In this document: positions 14,183 through 23,201 of the stretch, one piece after another
Numbering within the stretch: position 1 is the stretch's first letter
Layout of the letters: each line of letters starts with the position of its first letter
Virus record (IMG/VR): IMGVR_UViG_3300032286_001388
Location: 1-37,403 of that record
Reading direction: 5' to 3' (one strand)
DNA: 37,403 nucleotides
Origin: a virus
Translations under genes and position numbers: made by a program
The notes under the pieces: generated by a model
What the model saw: the letters and a program-made list of their open reading frames with translations, nothing else
Told to the model about the DNA's origin: nothing
The model's database searches: none

Positions 14183-16099
14183 ATGTCACAAGGATATAGC
14201 GCGGCCAAGGCTGCTTTGTTTAACAAACTGATACAGGACGGACTCAGTGAAGACGCAGCACTGGCACAGGCTGGTATATCGGGGGCCGATGTTGGCAACT
14301 ATGAATTGAATCAAGAAGGGCAACTGGGGCCAATTGTGATTGGTTTTGGGCAACAGCCCGGCGTGAACAATGTAACCAACAATGCTCAAGCCCAGGCATC
14401 TATAAGTTCATTCAATGATGCCGGTCCGGTAAATTTCAACGATTCTGGCCCGGCAAATTTCAACGATACCGAGGTGTCGGCATCATCAGTGCGGTCTACC
14501 AACAGCACAACCACCAGCACCAACGGCGGTGGAGTCACGGTAAGAGTTGCCAACGAAGGCACCCCAACTCCAGAAAGTATTGCTTTTCAGACACAACAAG
14601 ATCGCACCTACAGTGACATAAAGTCTATTAGCAGACAACTAGGTGCGCCACAGTTTGGCGGCAATCCTAATTTGACACAGGAACAAAGAAATGTACTTGT
14701 AGCTCAACGTGCAGCTCTTTATCAACAATACAATCAGGAAGGTGTTGCTTCAACCAATGCACTGGCTCCCAGTGCGCCGGCAGGATCGGTCACGGTTCCA
14801 AACACAACGACCGATACCGAGACAACAGAATTTACAACTGCTTCGTCCAATAATCCTATCAGTGGTGCCGACGACGAGCAACTGCAACAACAGGAAATTG
14901 CCAGCACGCAGGCGCCTGTGCCCGAATCTGAGTTGGTTCTAGAACCGACTGCGGTCGGCGAAGACGATCTGGTATTGCTCAACACTGGAGAAAATCTAGG
15001 TGCGGCCGACGCAGCAGGATTCGTCCAAGACCCTGCCACCGGACTCAATGTCCTGCCCGAAGACGTACCGGCGGAAGCGGACAACCAGTTGGTAAATCTC
15101 AACACTGGAGAAAGTCTCACGGTTGACCAGTTTGGATTCACTGAAAGCAGCACCGGGCTCAACGTCCTGCCCGAGGATCAACCCGCAGGCGAAATCGATG
15201 GTTATTTGACTGAATTAACGCCCGAGGGCGATCAGGTGTTCAATCCCGAAGAGGCCAGCATAGCACAAGAACAAGCGTCAGCCGAATTCAATGCACGCCA
15301 GCGTGCTCGACAACAACAAAGCATTGCCAGCCAGCGTAGGCAGGTCAACAATGGCGACTGGCGTGTGCGTCTGCGCCTGGCGCCAGATTGCAAATACCTG
15401 TACAAAGCGCCGCAACCTGGCATCTTACAACCATTGGATGTGACCGATGGAGTGATATTTCCTTATACTCCAACCATAACCACCAACTACCGTGCCAACT
15501 ACACACCTTATGATCTTACTCACAGCAACTACAAGGGTTACTGGTATAGTAGTAGCGCAGTGGAACCCATAACCATCACAGGCATGTTTACTGCACAGGA
15601 CACCGCTGAAGCCAACTATCTCTTGGCCGTCATACACTTTTTTAGATCAGCCACCAAGATGTTCTATGGTCAAGATGCCGAACGCGGCGCACCACCCCCG
15701 GTGTGTTATCTAAGCGGACACGGAGAATACCAGTTCAACGAACACAGTTGTTTGATACAGAATTTTGCCTACACCCTGCCAGCCGATGTTGATTATATAC
15801 GAGCCGGCAGCCCCGGCAACACCGGGGTCAATCTTACCGCACGACGTGACAGGCAAACTGTGGCCACCAACGGAATCTTTGGTAGTCTCAATCGTTTGGC
15901 CGCTGCATTTTTGACCAAAGGAGCCATTCCAGGACCACCAGCACCACCTACCTTGGGGTTAAACCGCCCGACCTATGTGCCCACCAAGATGGAAATAACC
16001 ATACAACTGTTGCCTATACAAAGCCGTCAACAGGTCAGCACGCAGTTCAGCGTCAAAGAATTTGCCAATGGCAACTTGTTACGTGGAGGATTCTGGTAA
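14183..16099 (+). CDS. gp48: Baseplate tail-tube cap-like protein (gp48-like) with long disordered N-terminal half
   Basis: A 638-residue protein of two parts. Residues 1-390 are low-complexity, rich in Asn, Gln, Thr, Ala and Glu, with a 24-base repeat (FNDAGP/FNDSGP) and a duplicated block ending TGLNVLPED. Residues about 393-638 form a compact domain starting DWRVRLRLAP, with THSNYKGYW, a FTAQDTAEANYLLAVIHFFR helix and a C-terminal strand ending LLRGGFW. This layout (pre-tape-measure domain, late helix, final hydrophobic strand) recalls T4 gp48/gp54, which cap the baseplate and start the tail tube. The neighbour gp53 and the baseplate context support this. It starts at ATG after AGGA. T4 gp48 has 364 residues, so the N-terminal half is extra. 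The gp48 identity is a likely but not certain match. Confidence 0.6.
   Translation: MSQGYSAAKAALFNKLIQDGLSEDAALAQAGISGADVGNYELNQEGQLGPIVIGFGQQPGVNNVTNNAQAQASISSFNDAGPVNFNDSGPANFNDTEVSASSVRSTNSTTTSTNGGGVTVRVANEGTPTPESIAFQTQQDRTYSDIKSISRQLGAPQFGGNPNLTQEQRNVLVAQRAALYQQYNQEGVASTNALAPSAPAGSVTVPNTTTDTETTEFTTASSNNPISGADDEQLQQQEIASTQAPVPESELVLEPTAVGEDDLVLLNTGENLGAADAAGFVQDPATGLNVLPEDVPAEADNQLVNLNTGESLTVDQFGFTESSTGLNVLPEDQPAGEIDGYLTELTPEGDQVFNPEEASIAQEQASAEFNARQRARQQQSIASQRRQVNNGDWRVRLRLAPDCKYLYKAPQPGILQPLDVTDGVIFPYTPTITTNYRANYTPYDLTHSNYKGYWYSSSAVEPITITGMFTAQDTAEANYLLAVIHFFRSATKMFYGQDAERGAPPPVCYLSGHGEYQFNEHSCLIQNFAYTLPADVDYIRAGSPGNTGVNLTARRDRQTVATNGIFGSLNRLAAAFLTKGAIPGPPAPPTLGLNRPTYVPTKMEITIQLLPIQSRQQVSTQFSVKEFANGNLLRGGFW
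14411..14470 (+). repeat. 24-base in-frame tandem repeat, about 2.5 copies
   Basis: Units at 14411-14434 and 14435-14458, with a partial third copy at 14459-14470. They encode FNDAGPVN, FNDSGPAN and FNDT in the disordered part of the gp48-like protein. Copies differ at several bases, so this is an older duplication. Confidence 0.8.
14958..15190 (+). repeat. Imperfect duplication of a 38-residue block ending TGLNVLPED
   Basis: Two successive blocks each contain LNTGENL or LNTGESL, then GF, then TGLNVLPED (15038-15064 and 15152-15178), 114 bases apart. A third copy of the last motif occurs in the next-but-one gene (16694-16720). The DNA of the motif copies is similar but with synonymous changes, so the peptide appears to be conserved. 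Confidence 0.75.
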
Positions 16100-16398
16100 T
16101 GGCCACTTACGATTCAACCAGTCCATATTTTTTAACTGGCTACAGTCAGTTCTTTCTTGATGTCATGACCAACAGGCCCATACCTCAACAGTCAGATGAT
16201 CGCTTGTTCCAGATCAACAGTACCTACCAATACAGACCGGATCTCTTGGCCTTTGACTTGTATGACAACGCCAATCTATGGTGGGTGTTTTATCAACGCA
16301 ACCCCAATACCTTGCAGAAACCACCCTTGGATTTCAAAACCGACACCTTGATATACCTGCCCAAGATTACCACCTTGCGCAACGTGCTGGGATTCTAA
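16099..16398 (+). CDS. gp53: Baseplate wedge protein, T4 gp53-like
   Basis: A 99-residue protein with segments characteristic of the gp53 N-terminal domain: FLDVMTNRPIP, then YRPDLLAFDLYDNANLWWVF, RNPNT, and a final IYLPKITTL. gp53 joins neighbouring wedges into the hexagonal baseplate. T4 gp53 is 196 residues; the short form without the C-terminal half is what I expect in marine T4-like phages. The ATG overlaps the stop of the previous gene (TAATG), so translation is coupled, and the next gene starts one base after its stop. Confidence 0.88.
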   Translation: MATYDSTSPYFLTGYSQFFLDVMTNRPIPQQSDDRLFQINSTYQYRPDLLAFDLYDNANLWWVFYQRNPNTLQKPPLDFKTDTLIYLPKITTLRNVLGF

Positions 16399-16399
16399 C

Positions 16400-17842
16400 A
16401 TGTCAGAAGTTGCGCTAATTGAAAGTCAAATTCGTAGCATCGAAACTTCAATTTCTGTGGCCAACCAACAATTGGCACAGGCCCGGGCAGAAGGTGACAC
16501 CCAACGAGTGGCTGAACTCAATGCTTACATAGCTGAACTCAATCAAAGTCTGGCGCAGGCCAACGCCAATCTACAAGCAGCTCAGTCTGCAGCACCTGTT
16601 AGTGCTGGTCAAGTCGTGGCCCAGGAACAACAGGCCAGATCCGAAGGCAGCATATCACAGAATCCTCCTGATTCTCCATTCCAGCAAAGCAGCACCGGAC
16701 TCAATGTCCTGCCTGAAGATGAACTTGAGTTTGGCACCAACGGCCGCATAAGACCTTTGAGCGAAACACAGGCCACCCCACCGGCGCCCCCACAGCCATT
16801 TGCGTCTCCAGGTGACGAAGATGCAGTACAAGCTCCTTTTCAGACTACACAACAAGGAGTTGGTGCGCCCAGTGAGGACAGCTCCAGCCGCAGCACTGCT
16901 TCGGTACAACAAATCATCAATGCTAATTTCAGTCAACGCATAGATCCCAGGCCCAACATCTTGGATCAGTTTGTGAGCTATACCTACAGCTTGACTTGGT
17001 ACCTGCTGACCCCGGCCCAATTCAGGACCATGAGTCTGCAACAGAAAAAAAATATCAGCACCTGGCAGATCTTGATGCAAAGTGCTGGAGCTCCTATCAC
17101 GCCCGGCAATGGCACTCCAGGACGCAACCAATTTTTTACCAGTGATTACTACATGGATAACTTGGTCATAGACCAAGCCTTGGCCGGCAAAGGCACTGGT
17201 GCTGCACAAAACAGCATGGAGTTACAGTTCACAGTGACCGAACCCAATGGCTTTACCTTGGTAGAAAATCTATATCGAGCTGTCAGCACTTACTACAAAC
17301 AAAACAACCTTAATGCCCAGGGCCCAGTCTATCTCAATGCACAGTATGTGATGTGTATAAGGTTTTATGGCTACAATGAATCTGGAGAGTTGGTGCGGGT
17401 CGGTAAGAGGACCAATCCCGGCGGCGGTACACCGGGTCCTGCCATCAGCACCGATGTCAATGCTGTGGTAGAAAAATTTTTGCCGTTTATCATAACCCAA
17501 GTCGATACCAGACTGGTAAATCGCCAAGTGGAATATCAGGTCAAAGGAGTAGGAATACCATATATCACGGCCTTTAGCAGCCAGCGCGGAACCATACCGT
17601 TTGACTATGAATTGGTTGGCACCACCGTGGGCGAAGTGCTCAATGGTCGGCCGGTGGGCACCAAATACACCAGAACCGAGGGCAGGACAGACACTGGACA
17701 ACCTCCCAGTGTCAATCCAACTGCACCATTGGATCCCAGCCCCACTGGGGCCTCTGTCAATGACACCAGGGTCAATGCCGGGGTGGATCAGTTTGGAAAC
17801 TTCACTGGTGAGACACAGAACCCATTTGCGGTGGGGGCATAA
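16400..17842 (+). CDS. Baseplate/hub structural protein with N-terminal coiled coil, function unknown
   Basis: A 480-residue protein. Residues 5-65 are a strongly predicted coiled coil (ESQIRSIETSISVANQQLAQ onward). Residues 65-165 are a disordered Pro/Gln/Ser-rich linker containing the STGLNVLPED motif (TGLNVLPED at 99-107), also present in the gp48-like protein. Residues about 175-430 look like a globular, beta-rich domain (FVSYTYSLTWYLL, ELQFTVTEPNGFTLVENLYR), and the last 50 residues are again low-complexity. It lies in the gp53-gp5 interval, where hub components occur in related phages, so it may be an analogue of a hub protein such as gp27. I cannot assign that from sequence. It is tightly packed, two bases before the next gene. 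Confidence 0.75.
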   Translation: MSEVALIESQIRSIETSISVANQQLAQARAEGDTQRVAELNAYIAELNQSLAQANANLQAAQSAAPVSAGQVVAQEQQARSEGSISQNPPDSPFQQSSTGLNVLPEDELEFGTNGRIRPLSETQATPPAPPQPFASPGDEDAVQAPFQTTQQGVGAPSEDSSSRSTASVQQIINANFSQRIDPRPNILDQFVSYTYSLTWYLLTPAQFRTMSLQQKKNISTWQILMQSAGAPITPGNGTPGRNQFFTSDYYMDNLVIDQALAGKGTGAAQNSMELQFTVTEPNGFTLVENLYRAVSTYYKQNNLNAQGPVYLNAQYVMCIRFYGYNESGELVRVGKRTNPGGGTPGPAISTDVNAVVEKFLPFIITQVDTRLVNRQVEYQVKGVGIPYITAFSSQRGTIPFDYELVGTTVGEVLNGRPVGTKYTRTEGRTDTGQPPSVNPTAPLDPSPTGASVNDTRVNAGVDQFGNFTGETQNPFAVGA

Positions 17843-17844
17843 TC

Positions 17845-19719
17845 ATGGGACGCGGAATAAGACTGCCCAACAGGCCCACGGAAGACAATGCCGGAGTGCG
17901 GGGCAATAGTCTGTCAGCCGAGTTTGGAGGTATAGACGCAGTTAATTCTGCAGCCGGCGTTGCAGGCAATGTTGCAACGGTGCCCACAGTCAACGGAGTG
18001 CCGAATCCACCTCCCAAAGCCTCGGCTGCGCCCAAAGGTGACAGCAAGTTTTTGTTCACTGGTTTGTGTGAAGCACTCAACAACTGGCAACTAGGGTTGG
18101 TCAAAGACGGCACTTACGAAATAGCCGATCAGTATGAAATACAGTTTGTTCCGGCCAGCATGGCCAATGCTCGGAACAAAAAACCCGGAAATGTTGATCA
18201 GAGTCACACTCCCTTGCAACAAGCAAACACAGCCAAGACTACTTTGGATCCGGCCACTAACACAGTCAGTGTCACTGGGAGAGCCATGCCAGTCAGAGCC
18301 GGAACACAGATAATCCAGTATATTAATCAGGTCCTGCTTGGCAGCACCTATGTCAGTGAACAACAGCTCTATCAGAACAACGAGCTCACACAAAAGACCG
18401 AAAAAAATCCATCTGGCAACGACAAGCCCACGGCCTGGTACAAGATCTCGGCTCAGGTAACATCCTTGGGGGTGGATAGACAACGCAATGACCATGCCTA
18501 TAAAATAGTTTACATAGTGTCACCCTACGGAATCAATGAAACACGCAGTCAATACTTCCCTCAAACTTCCTTTAGAGGAGTACACAAAAACTACAATTAT
18601 TGGTTCACTGGGGAAAACACGTCGATCTTGAATTATGAACAACTTCTGAACAATCTATATTTTGCAGTGATCAGTGAAAGTCTAAATGATCGTCGTCAGC
18701 AAGCAACCAATCGTGATGACCTGTATGATTTATCTTGGGGTCCAGGTAAAAAAAGCTGGCAAACACGCAGCAATCAAAGTGATCAATATGCTTCGGGCAA
18801 TACCAATGAACCTGCTGCCAATCTCGCAGATTTTTTATATACGCCAGATGATTTTACCTCGATAAGTTTGAAAATAGTAGGAGATCCTGCTTGGATACCT
18901 CAGGGAGAAACCTCTGGTGGAATCACAGAAAATAATTTTAGTTTTGCTGCATTTAACAGCGACGATGGCATCAATTTTGATGCACAAGAAGTGGCCTTTA
19001 GTGTGGTCTTCAATCAGCCCGAAGATTATAACTTAGACACCGGACTCATGGAAGTGGCCAGCAACTTCAAAAAAAACAACGGTGAGTTTGGGCGTAACTA
19101 TCCTCCACAACAACAGGTTTATAAGACTGCTACCATACGTCATTCTTTTAGTCGTGGGTCTTTTACTCAAAATCTAGAAGGACTGCTGTATCTGGATATA
19201 TTAAAGAAACGCAACACCAGCAAAGAAACAGCAGACACCCGACCCATTACACCGCAACCAACCGCCAGCCGTCAGGCCGATCCTGACATAGTCTCCGGTG
19301 GTGATGGCCTGGCCAAATTTCCAGGGTCGATTACAAACAGTTCCGAGCCACCGGGCAACAGTACAGTTCCGCCCGATCAAAATCTTGACACAAACACACA
19401 ACCTTTACAACAAACAAATCCGACCAGTTCTGGAGATATCGCATCAATTGGCGTCGGCGACGAGGATGCTCAGCAGGTGGCATTTACACCACCACCGGTT
19501 CCTGCCACGGCCGACCAGTTGGCAGCAGTGTCCAATGGAGTAAGACCAACAGCTCAAGAAATCCAAGCAAGAAACGCCTACATTGCTGCTGGATCTCCTA
19601 GCTCGGGGCCCTTGCGTGAATCTTATGTTGATGCGCAAACTGCATTCAACAACAGGGTCACTACGTCTGGACCAACAACGTCGGCGCAACCACCACAATA
19701 CGGAAATAGGGAAGCATAA
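17845..19719 (+). CDS. Baseplate/hub structural protein, function unknown
   Basis: A 624-residue protein. Residues 1-60 are low-complexity. Residues about 65-455 form an ordered region (FLFTGLCEALNNWQLGLVKD; YKIVYIVSPYGINETRSQYF; later FNQPEDYNLDTGLMEVASNF). Residues 465-624 are a Pro/Thr/Gln-rich tail without recognisable motifs. The ordered part has the feel of a hub or tube-adaptor protein, and it is directly upstream of gp5, the hub needle. It may partner with the preceding protein, with which it is almost certainly co-translated. The stop overlaps the gp5 ATG by one base. I do not recognise a named family. Confidence 0.75.
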   Translation: MGRGIRLPNRPTEDNAGVRGNSLSAEFGGIDAVNSAAGVAGNVATVPTVNGVPNPPPKASAAPKGDSKFLFTGLCEALNNWQLGLVKDGTYEIADQYEIQFVPASMANARNKKPGNVDQSHTPLQQANTAKTTLDPATNTVSVTGRAMPVRAGTQIIQYINQVLLGSTYVSEQQLYQNNELTQKTEKNPSGNDKPTAWYKISAQVTSLGVDRQRNDHAYKIVYIVSPYGINETRSQYFPQTSFRGVHKNYNYWFTGENTSILNYEQLLNNLYFAVISESLNDRRQQATNRDDLYDLSWGPGKKSWQTRSNQSDQYASGNTNEPAANLADFLYTPDDFTSISLKIVGDPAWIPQGETSGGITENNFSFAAFNSDDGINFDAQEVAFSVVFNQPEDYNLDTGLMEVASNFKKNNGEFGRNYPPQQQVYKTATIRHSFSRGSFTQNLEGLLYLDILKKRNTSKETADTRPITPQPTASRQADPDIVSGGDGLAKFPGSITNSSEPPGNSTVPPDQNLDTNTQPLQQTNPTSSGDIASIGVGDEDAQQVAFTPPPVPATADQLAAVSNGVRPTAQEIQARNAYIAAGSPSSGPLRESYVDAQTAFNNRVTTSGPTTSAQPPQYGNREA

Positions 19720-21224
19720 TGGCAGAAAATGTACAACGCAATACCGGCAGACCCGCCGGATACAAGTTTGATCGTGGGGGCATGCCCACCGACTTTGGTC
19801 CTTTCACAGGCCGAGTGATGAACAACATTGATCCCACACGACAAGGCCGCCTGCAGGTTTACATAGAGCAGTTTGCTGGCAATGACATGAATGATAAAAG
19901 TCTGTGGCGTACGGTCAGTTATTGTACTCCATTCTACGGAGCCACACCCAAGACAGGTACCAGTTCTGGTCCTGGAACCTATGCGCCTGGCAATCAACAA
20001 AGTTATGGCATGTGGTTTACACCTCCAGACCTGGGGGTCAATGTGCTGTGCTTTTTTGTAGCAGGAGATCCCAGCCAAGGTTATTATATTGGTTGCATAC
20101 CAGAACAAAGCATCAATCACATGATTCCGGCCATTGGCGCTGTGAGTGCCAGTCTGGCGCGAACTCAAAATGCCAACCAACAAACATATTTTGCTGGAGC
20201 TTCGTCTTTGCCTGTGACCGAAATAAACAATGCTCCTGAAAACACAGCCATTGCCGAAAATCCCAAGTTCTTTGACCAGGCCAAGCCAGTTCATAGTTAT
20301 GTGGCAGCCATATTGTTCCAACAAGGGCTGGCCAATGATCCTGTGCGTGGTCCTATTACATCCAGTAGCCAACGCGAAAGTCCCAGCAACTGCTATGGTA
20401 TCAGCACCCCTGGACGTGCTATCTATGACAACTTCTCCGATGAGAATGCACAGCAAGAACTAGAATCTAAAAGTTCCGCAGATGTGGCTGTGATTGGCCG
20501 CCGAGGTGGTCATACCTTGGTCATGGATGACGGCGATCTCGAAGGCCAGGATGCCTTGGTGCGTATACGTACAGCCAAAGGTCATCAAATAACCATGAGC
20601 GACGACGGCAACTGTTTTTATATCTGCCATGCCAACGGACAGACCTGGGTTGAACTAGGGCAAGAAGGCACAGTAGATATATTTTCCACCAACAGCGTAA
20701 ATGTGCGAACTCAAGGAACCATAAACTTACACGCAGATCAAGACATCAACCTGTATGCCGGCGGCAACTTCAATGTCAAATCAAAAAATAATTTGAATTT
20801 ACAGACTGATGCTGAATTCACTTTGGGCGCAAAAAAGGATTTTACTGTGTTTGCCAGTTCGGGCATTGGTATCAAAACCAACGGTACTCTGGCCTTGAAA
20901 AGCAAACAAGGTGGCTGGGATGCCGGCAGTGCAATGAGTCTGAAAGCATCAAAAATACATCTCAACGGCGGCCCCACTTACCCGGTCAACACCGTGCCAG
21001 GTTTGACCACATATCTTAATCCCGACGTAGAATTCAACAGTAGCACCGGCTGGCAGGTCAGTGCCACAGGCACAGAAAGTATTGTGACACGAGCACCCAC
21101 ACATGAACCTTATCCTTATCACAATCAAGGAGTGTCGGTGAGTGTTAATCTAGAGCAAGGCCAGACCACACCGCCCCCAGCGGCACCCGAAATACCCTCG
21201 GGGTGGAGGATAGCCAAGCAATGA
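19719..21224 (+). CDS. gp5: Baseplate central spike protein, T4 gp5-like without lysozyme
   Basis: A 501-residue protein. Residues about 25-130 match the gp5 OB-fold (FTGRVMNNIDPTRQGRLQVY, then MWFTPPDLGVNVLCFF). Residues about 255-420 form a repetitive beta-helix needle: RRGGHTLVMDDGD, then ITMSDDGNCFYICHANGQTW, then regular eight-residue-type repeats (VDIFSTNSVNVRTQGTINLH and on). The tail spike pierces the outer membrane on contraction. The lysozyme domain found in T4 gp5 (575 residues) between these parts is missing; here about 120 residues of other sequence occupy that place. The peptidase in the tape-measure protein could supply the cell-wall cutting instead. Downstream, the next gene starts within the gp5 stop (ATGA). 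Confidence 0.88.
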   Translation: MAENVQRNTGRPAGYKFDRGGMPTDFGPFTGRVMNNIDPTRQGRLQVYIEQFAGNDMNDKSLWRTVSYCTPFYGATPKTGTSSGPGTYAPGNQQSYGMWFTPPDLGVNVLCFFVAGDPSQGYYIGCIPEQSINHMIPAIGAVSASLARTQNANQQTYFAGASSLPVTEINNAPENTAIAENPKFFDQAKPVHSYVAAILFQQGLANDPVRGPITSSSQRESPSNCYGISTPGRAIYDNFSDENAQQELESKSSADVAVIGRRGGHTLVMDDGDLEGQDALVRIRTAKGHQITMSDDGNCFYICHANGQTWVELGQEGTVDIFSTNSVNVRTQGTINLHADQDINLYAGGNFNVKSKNNLNLQTDAEFTLGAKKDFTVFASSGIGIKTNGTLALKSKQGGWDAGSAMSLKASKIHLNGGPTYPVNTVPGLTTYLNPDVEFNSSTGWQVSATGTESIVTRAPTHEPYPYHNQGVSVSVNLEQGQTTPPPAAPEIPSGWRIAKQ

Positions 21225-22810
21225 GTCAGTTTGAATATATCTTACCTTCGGGATCTCGGTTCAAGGTAACCGGCCCAGCCGAAGCCACACAAGCACAGGC
21301 AGACCGTGTGTTTTATGAGCAGGTAGTTGCGGGCAGCCTGGTTGGTTATGAATCAGGACAGACACTGACCAGCTTGGCCAGCCGTGTGACCAAGTTTGAA
21401 CTAAGTCGCTTGGAGCGCGGCATCGCTGGAATTGACAGCCAGGCTGTATTGAGCATAGTACAAAATCTACCAGTGGTATCGGGCATACCAGAATTGGCCA
21501 ATGTGCCTATATTGAATCCTGTGGATCAGTCAGACATAGTATTGGCTCGTGGTGACGACCTGGGTCCATTGGCAGTGGGCCCCTTGACAGCCTTCCAGAC
21601 ACAGACATTGCAGGCACAACTGAGCAATCTGGTTGATCAAGACTACACAGAAATCACACAAGAAAAAGGCATCGGTAAATTTGGATTCAACTGTTCGCAA
21701 CTTGAACAAGCAGGGTATGTCAAACCCGGAACCTATTCTAGATGTCTGGCCAGCAGTCCTGAAGATTTTGTTGAGGTAATGAATAGTCCGGCCATATGGA
21801 CTGGCCTTGGTGGGGTAGATAGTCTGGATGACTTGTTGAACGATGTCAACACACAAAACAAAGTACAAAATCAGTTGATGGAGATAGGATATAACGCTCT
21901 TACAGCCACTGGAGTGATCAGCAATGTCCCACAGTCCAGTGTGTCGTTTAGTCAAGGAAAAGTATATACACCCAGTGGACTGCAGACTCTCAATGCCTTG
22001 AATACCTTGGGCGGAACTTCTGGTCTGATCACTAATCTGTTAGGGCAACCTGTTTCAAATCTCAGCACCATTGCTTCGGGGATTTTATCAAATAATGTAC
22101 TGGCACAAACAGCCACAAACATAGCAGGACGTATTACCGGAGATGTGGGAGCCTTGATCAACAACGCCAGCAAGTTTGGCAGCTTGGCTACCTCGGCCTG
22201 GGCCAAGAGCGGCGGAGTCCCTAGCGTCAGCACTCTGCTCACAGGAGTGGGGAATTTGCCATCTTTAGGATCTATCAACATCAATCAGTTGACTTCTGGA
22301 TTGTCCAACTTGTCGCCGGCCAACCTTGGCAACTTGACAGCTACCTTGAACAATCTTGGTAAATCCTCACAGTTTAGTATGAATTTTGCCAACCCATTGA
22401 GCAACCTAAGCAACATTAGTTTGGGCGGTCTACAAGGACAACTCACAGGAGCAGTTGGAAATTTACAAGGACAACTCACAGGAGCAGTTGGAAATTTACA
22501 AGGACAGTTGACCAGCAGTATTGGACGGTTGACCAACTTATTTTCTGGCAGCGGCGATCTAGTGTCTGGAACACAAGTGGCTGCAGGATTCAATAACACA
22601 GTGAATCGAGCCACTGTGGACGCTGCTGTTACCAGAATATTAGGCAACAGTAAAATACCTACCCCCGGATTTGAATATCCTTCACCAGCCTCGTTGGCAC
22701 AAAAACTGGATATAGCACAGGCACAGTCGGTGTTGCAAGGATTGAAACGACAGACTAGTGCAGTGTTTGGTCAAGCTGTGACACAATTTAATGCGGTAAA
22801 TATATCATGA
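21221..22810 (+). CDS. Virion structural protein of the gp5-gp25 interval, repeat-rich
   Basis: A protein of 529 residues from ATG at 21221 (MSQFEYILPSGSRFKVTGPA). The start is chosen because it overlaps the gp5 stop (ATGA) and GGAGG lies 11 bases upstream; an in-frame GTG at 21203 coincides with that ribosome site and is less likely. Residues about 150-230 (GKFGFNCSQLEQAGYVKPGT and SPAIWTGLGGVDSLDDLL) resemble a module I recall in structural proteins of T4-like cyanophages, with a peptidoglycan-binding flavour. The remainder is Asn/Leu/Ser/Gly-rich and helical, with an 11-residue tandem repeat (LQGQLTGAVGN) near 405-430. It is probably a hub- or tube-associated protein; function not known. 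Confidence 0.78.
   Translation: MSQFEYILPSGSRFKVTGPAEATQAQADRVFYEQVVAGSLVGYESGQTLTSLASRVTKFELSRLERGIAGIDSQAVLSIVQNLPVVSGIPELANVPILNPVDQSDIVLARGDDLGPLAVGPLTAFQTQTLQAQLSNLVDQDYTEITQEKGIGKFGFNCSQLEQAGYVKPGTYSRCLASSPEDFVEVMNSPAIWTGLGGVDSLDDLLNDVNTQNKVQNQLMEIGYNALTATGVISNVPQSSVSFSQGKVYTPSGLQTLNALNTLGGTSGLITNLLGQPVSNLSTIASGILSNNVLAQTATNIAGRITGDVGALINNASKFGSLATSAWAKSGGVPSVSTLLTGVGNLPSLGSININQLTSGLSNLSPANLGNLTATLNNLGKSSQFSMNFANPLSNLSNISLGGLQGQLTGAVGNLQGQLTGAVGNLQGQLTSSIGRLTNLFSGSGDLVSGTQVAAGFNNTVNRATVDAAVTRILGNSKIPTPGFEYPSPASLAQKLDIAQAQSVLQGLKRQTSAVFGQAVTQFNAVNIS
22431..22513 (+). repeat. 33-base in-frame tandem repeat, about 2.5 copies
   Basis: Two identical 33-base units (22431-22463 and 22464-22496), then a diverging partial copy from 22497. 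Each unit encodes LQGQLTGAVGN read in the frame of the surrounding gene. Identity of the two full copies implies a recent duplication or ongoing slippage, so copy number may vary between related phages. Confidence 0.92.
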
Positions 22811-23181
22811 CCACATTCATTGGATTCAATACCATAAATCAAAATAAAAAATTTACCTTGGTTGATTTTGAATTAATCAAGCGTGATCTGCTCAATGCCT
22901 TTAATATCAGACAAGGAGAATTGGTAGGCCGTCCTGCATATGGCAGTTCTATCTACGATTTTTTGTTTGAAAATCAGTTACAACAAACCGAGCGCGGCTT
23001 ATTGGCTGAAGTACAGCGTGTGGCCGGTGGTGATCCTAGGATCTATGTCAACAACATAGACCTGTTCCCACAGGATCACGGCATATTGTTACAGTTAGAA
23101 ATCACAGTGGTGCCCAGCACCACTGCCGAACGATTAAGCATATTTTTTGATCAAGAAACACGAACAGCCAGTTACGTTTAA
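22807..23181 (+). CDS. gp25: Baseplate wedge subunit, T4 gp25 family
   Basis: A 124-residue protein of the gp25 family (T4 gp25 is 132 residues), which seeds sheath assembly on the baseplate wedge. The start MTTFIGFNTINQNKKFTLVD, the central NIRQGELVGRPAYGSSIYDF with the family's G-x-P-x-G-S turn, and DPRIYVNNIDL are typical. The ATG overlaps the upstream stop (ATGA). A 45-base gap with a late-type box follows before gp6, so gp25 is probably the last gene of this tightly coupled block. Confidence 0.93.
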   Translation: MTTFIGFNTINQNKKFTLVDFELIKRDLLNAFNIRQGELVGRPAYGSSIYDFLFENQLQQTERGLLAEVQRVAGGDPRIYVNNIDLFPQDHGILLQLEITVVPSTTAERLSIFFDQETRTASYV

Positions 23182-23201
23182 CTACGCCGTTTATATAGAA
23201 A

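Noticed and set aside
19623-20456. 277-codon open frame on the minus strand
   Set aside because: Antisense to the end of the 17845 gene and to gp5, Cys/Ile/His-rich composition typical of a shadow frame.
21203-21220. GTG start for the gene after gp5
   Set aside because: The GTG coincides with the GGAGG that serves the ATG at 21221, which forms an ATGA overlap with the gp5 stop.
19719-21224. Lysozyme domain in gp5 as in T4
   Set aside because: No lysozyme catalytic motif is visible between the OB-fold and the beta-helix.
22431-22513. CRISPR array
   Set aside because: The units are directly adjacent without spacers and encode an in-frame peptide repeat.
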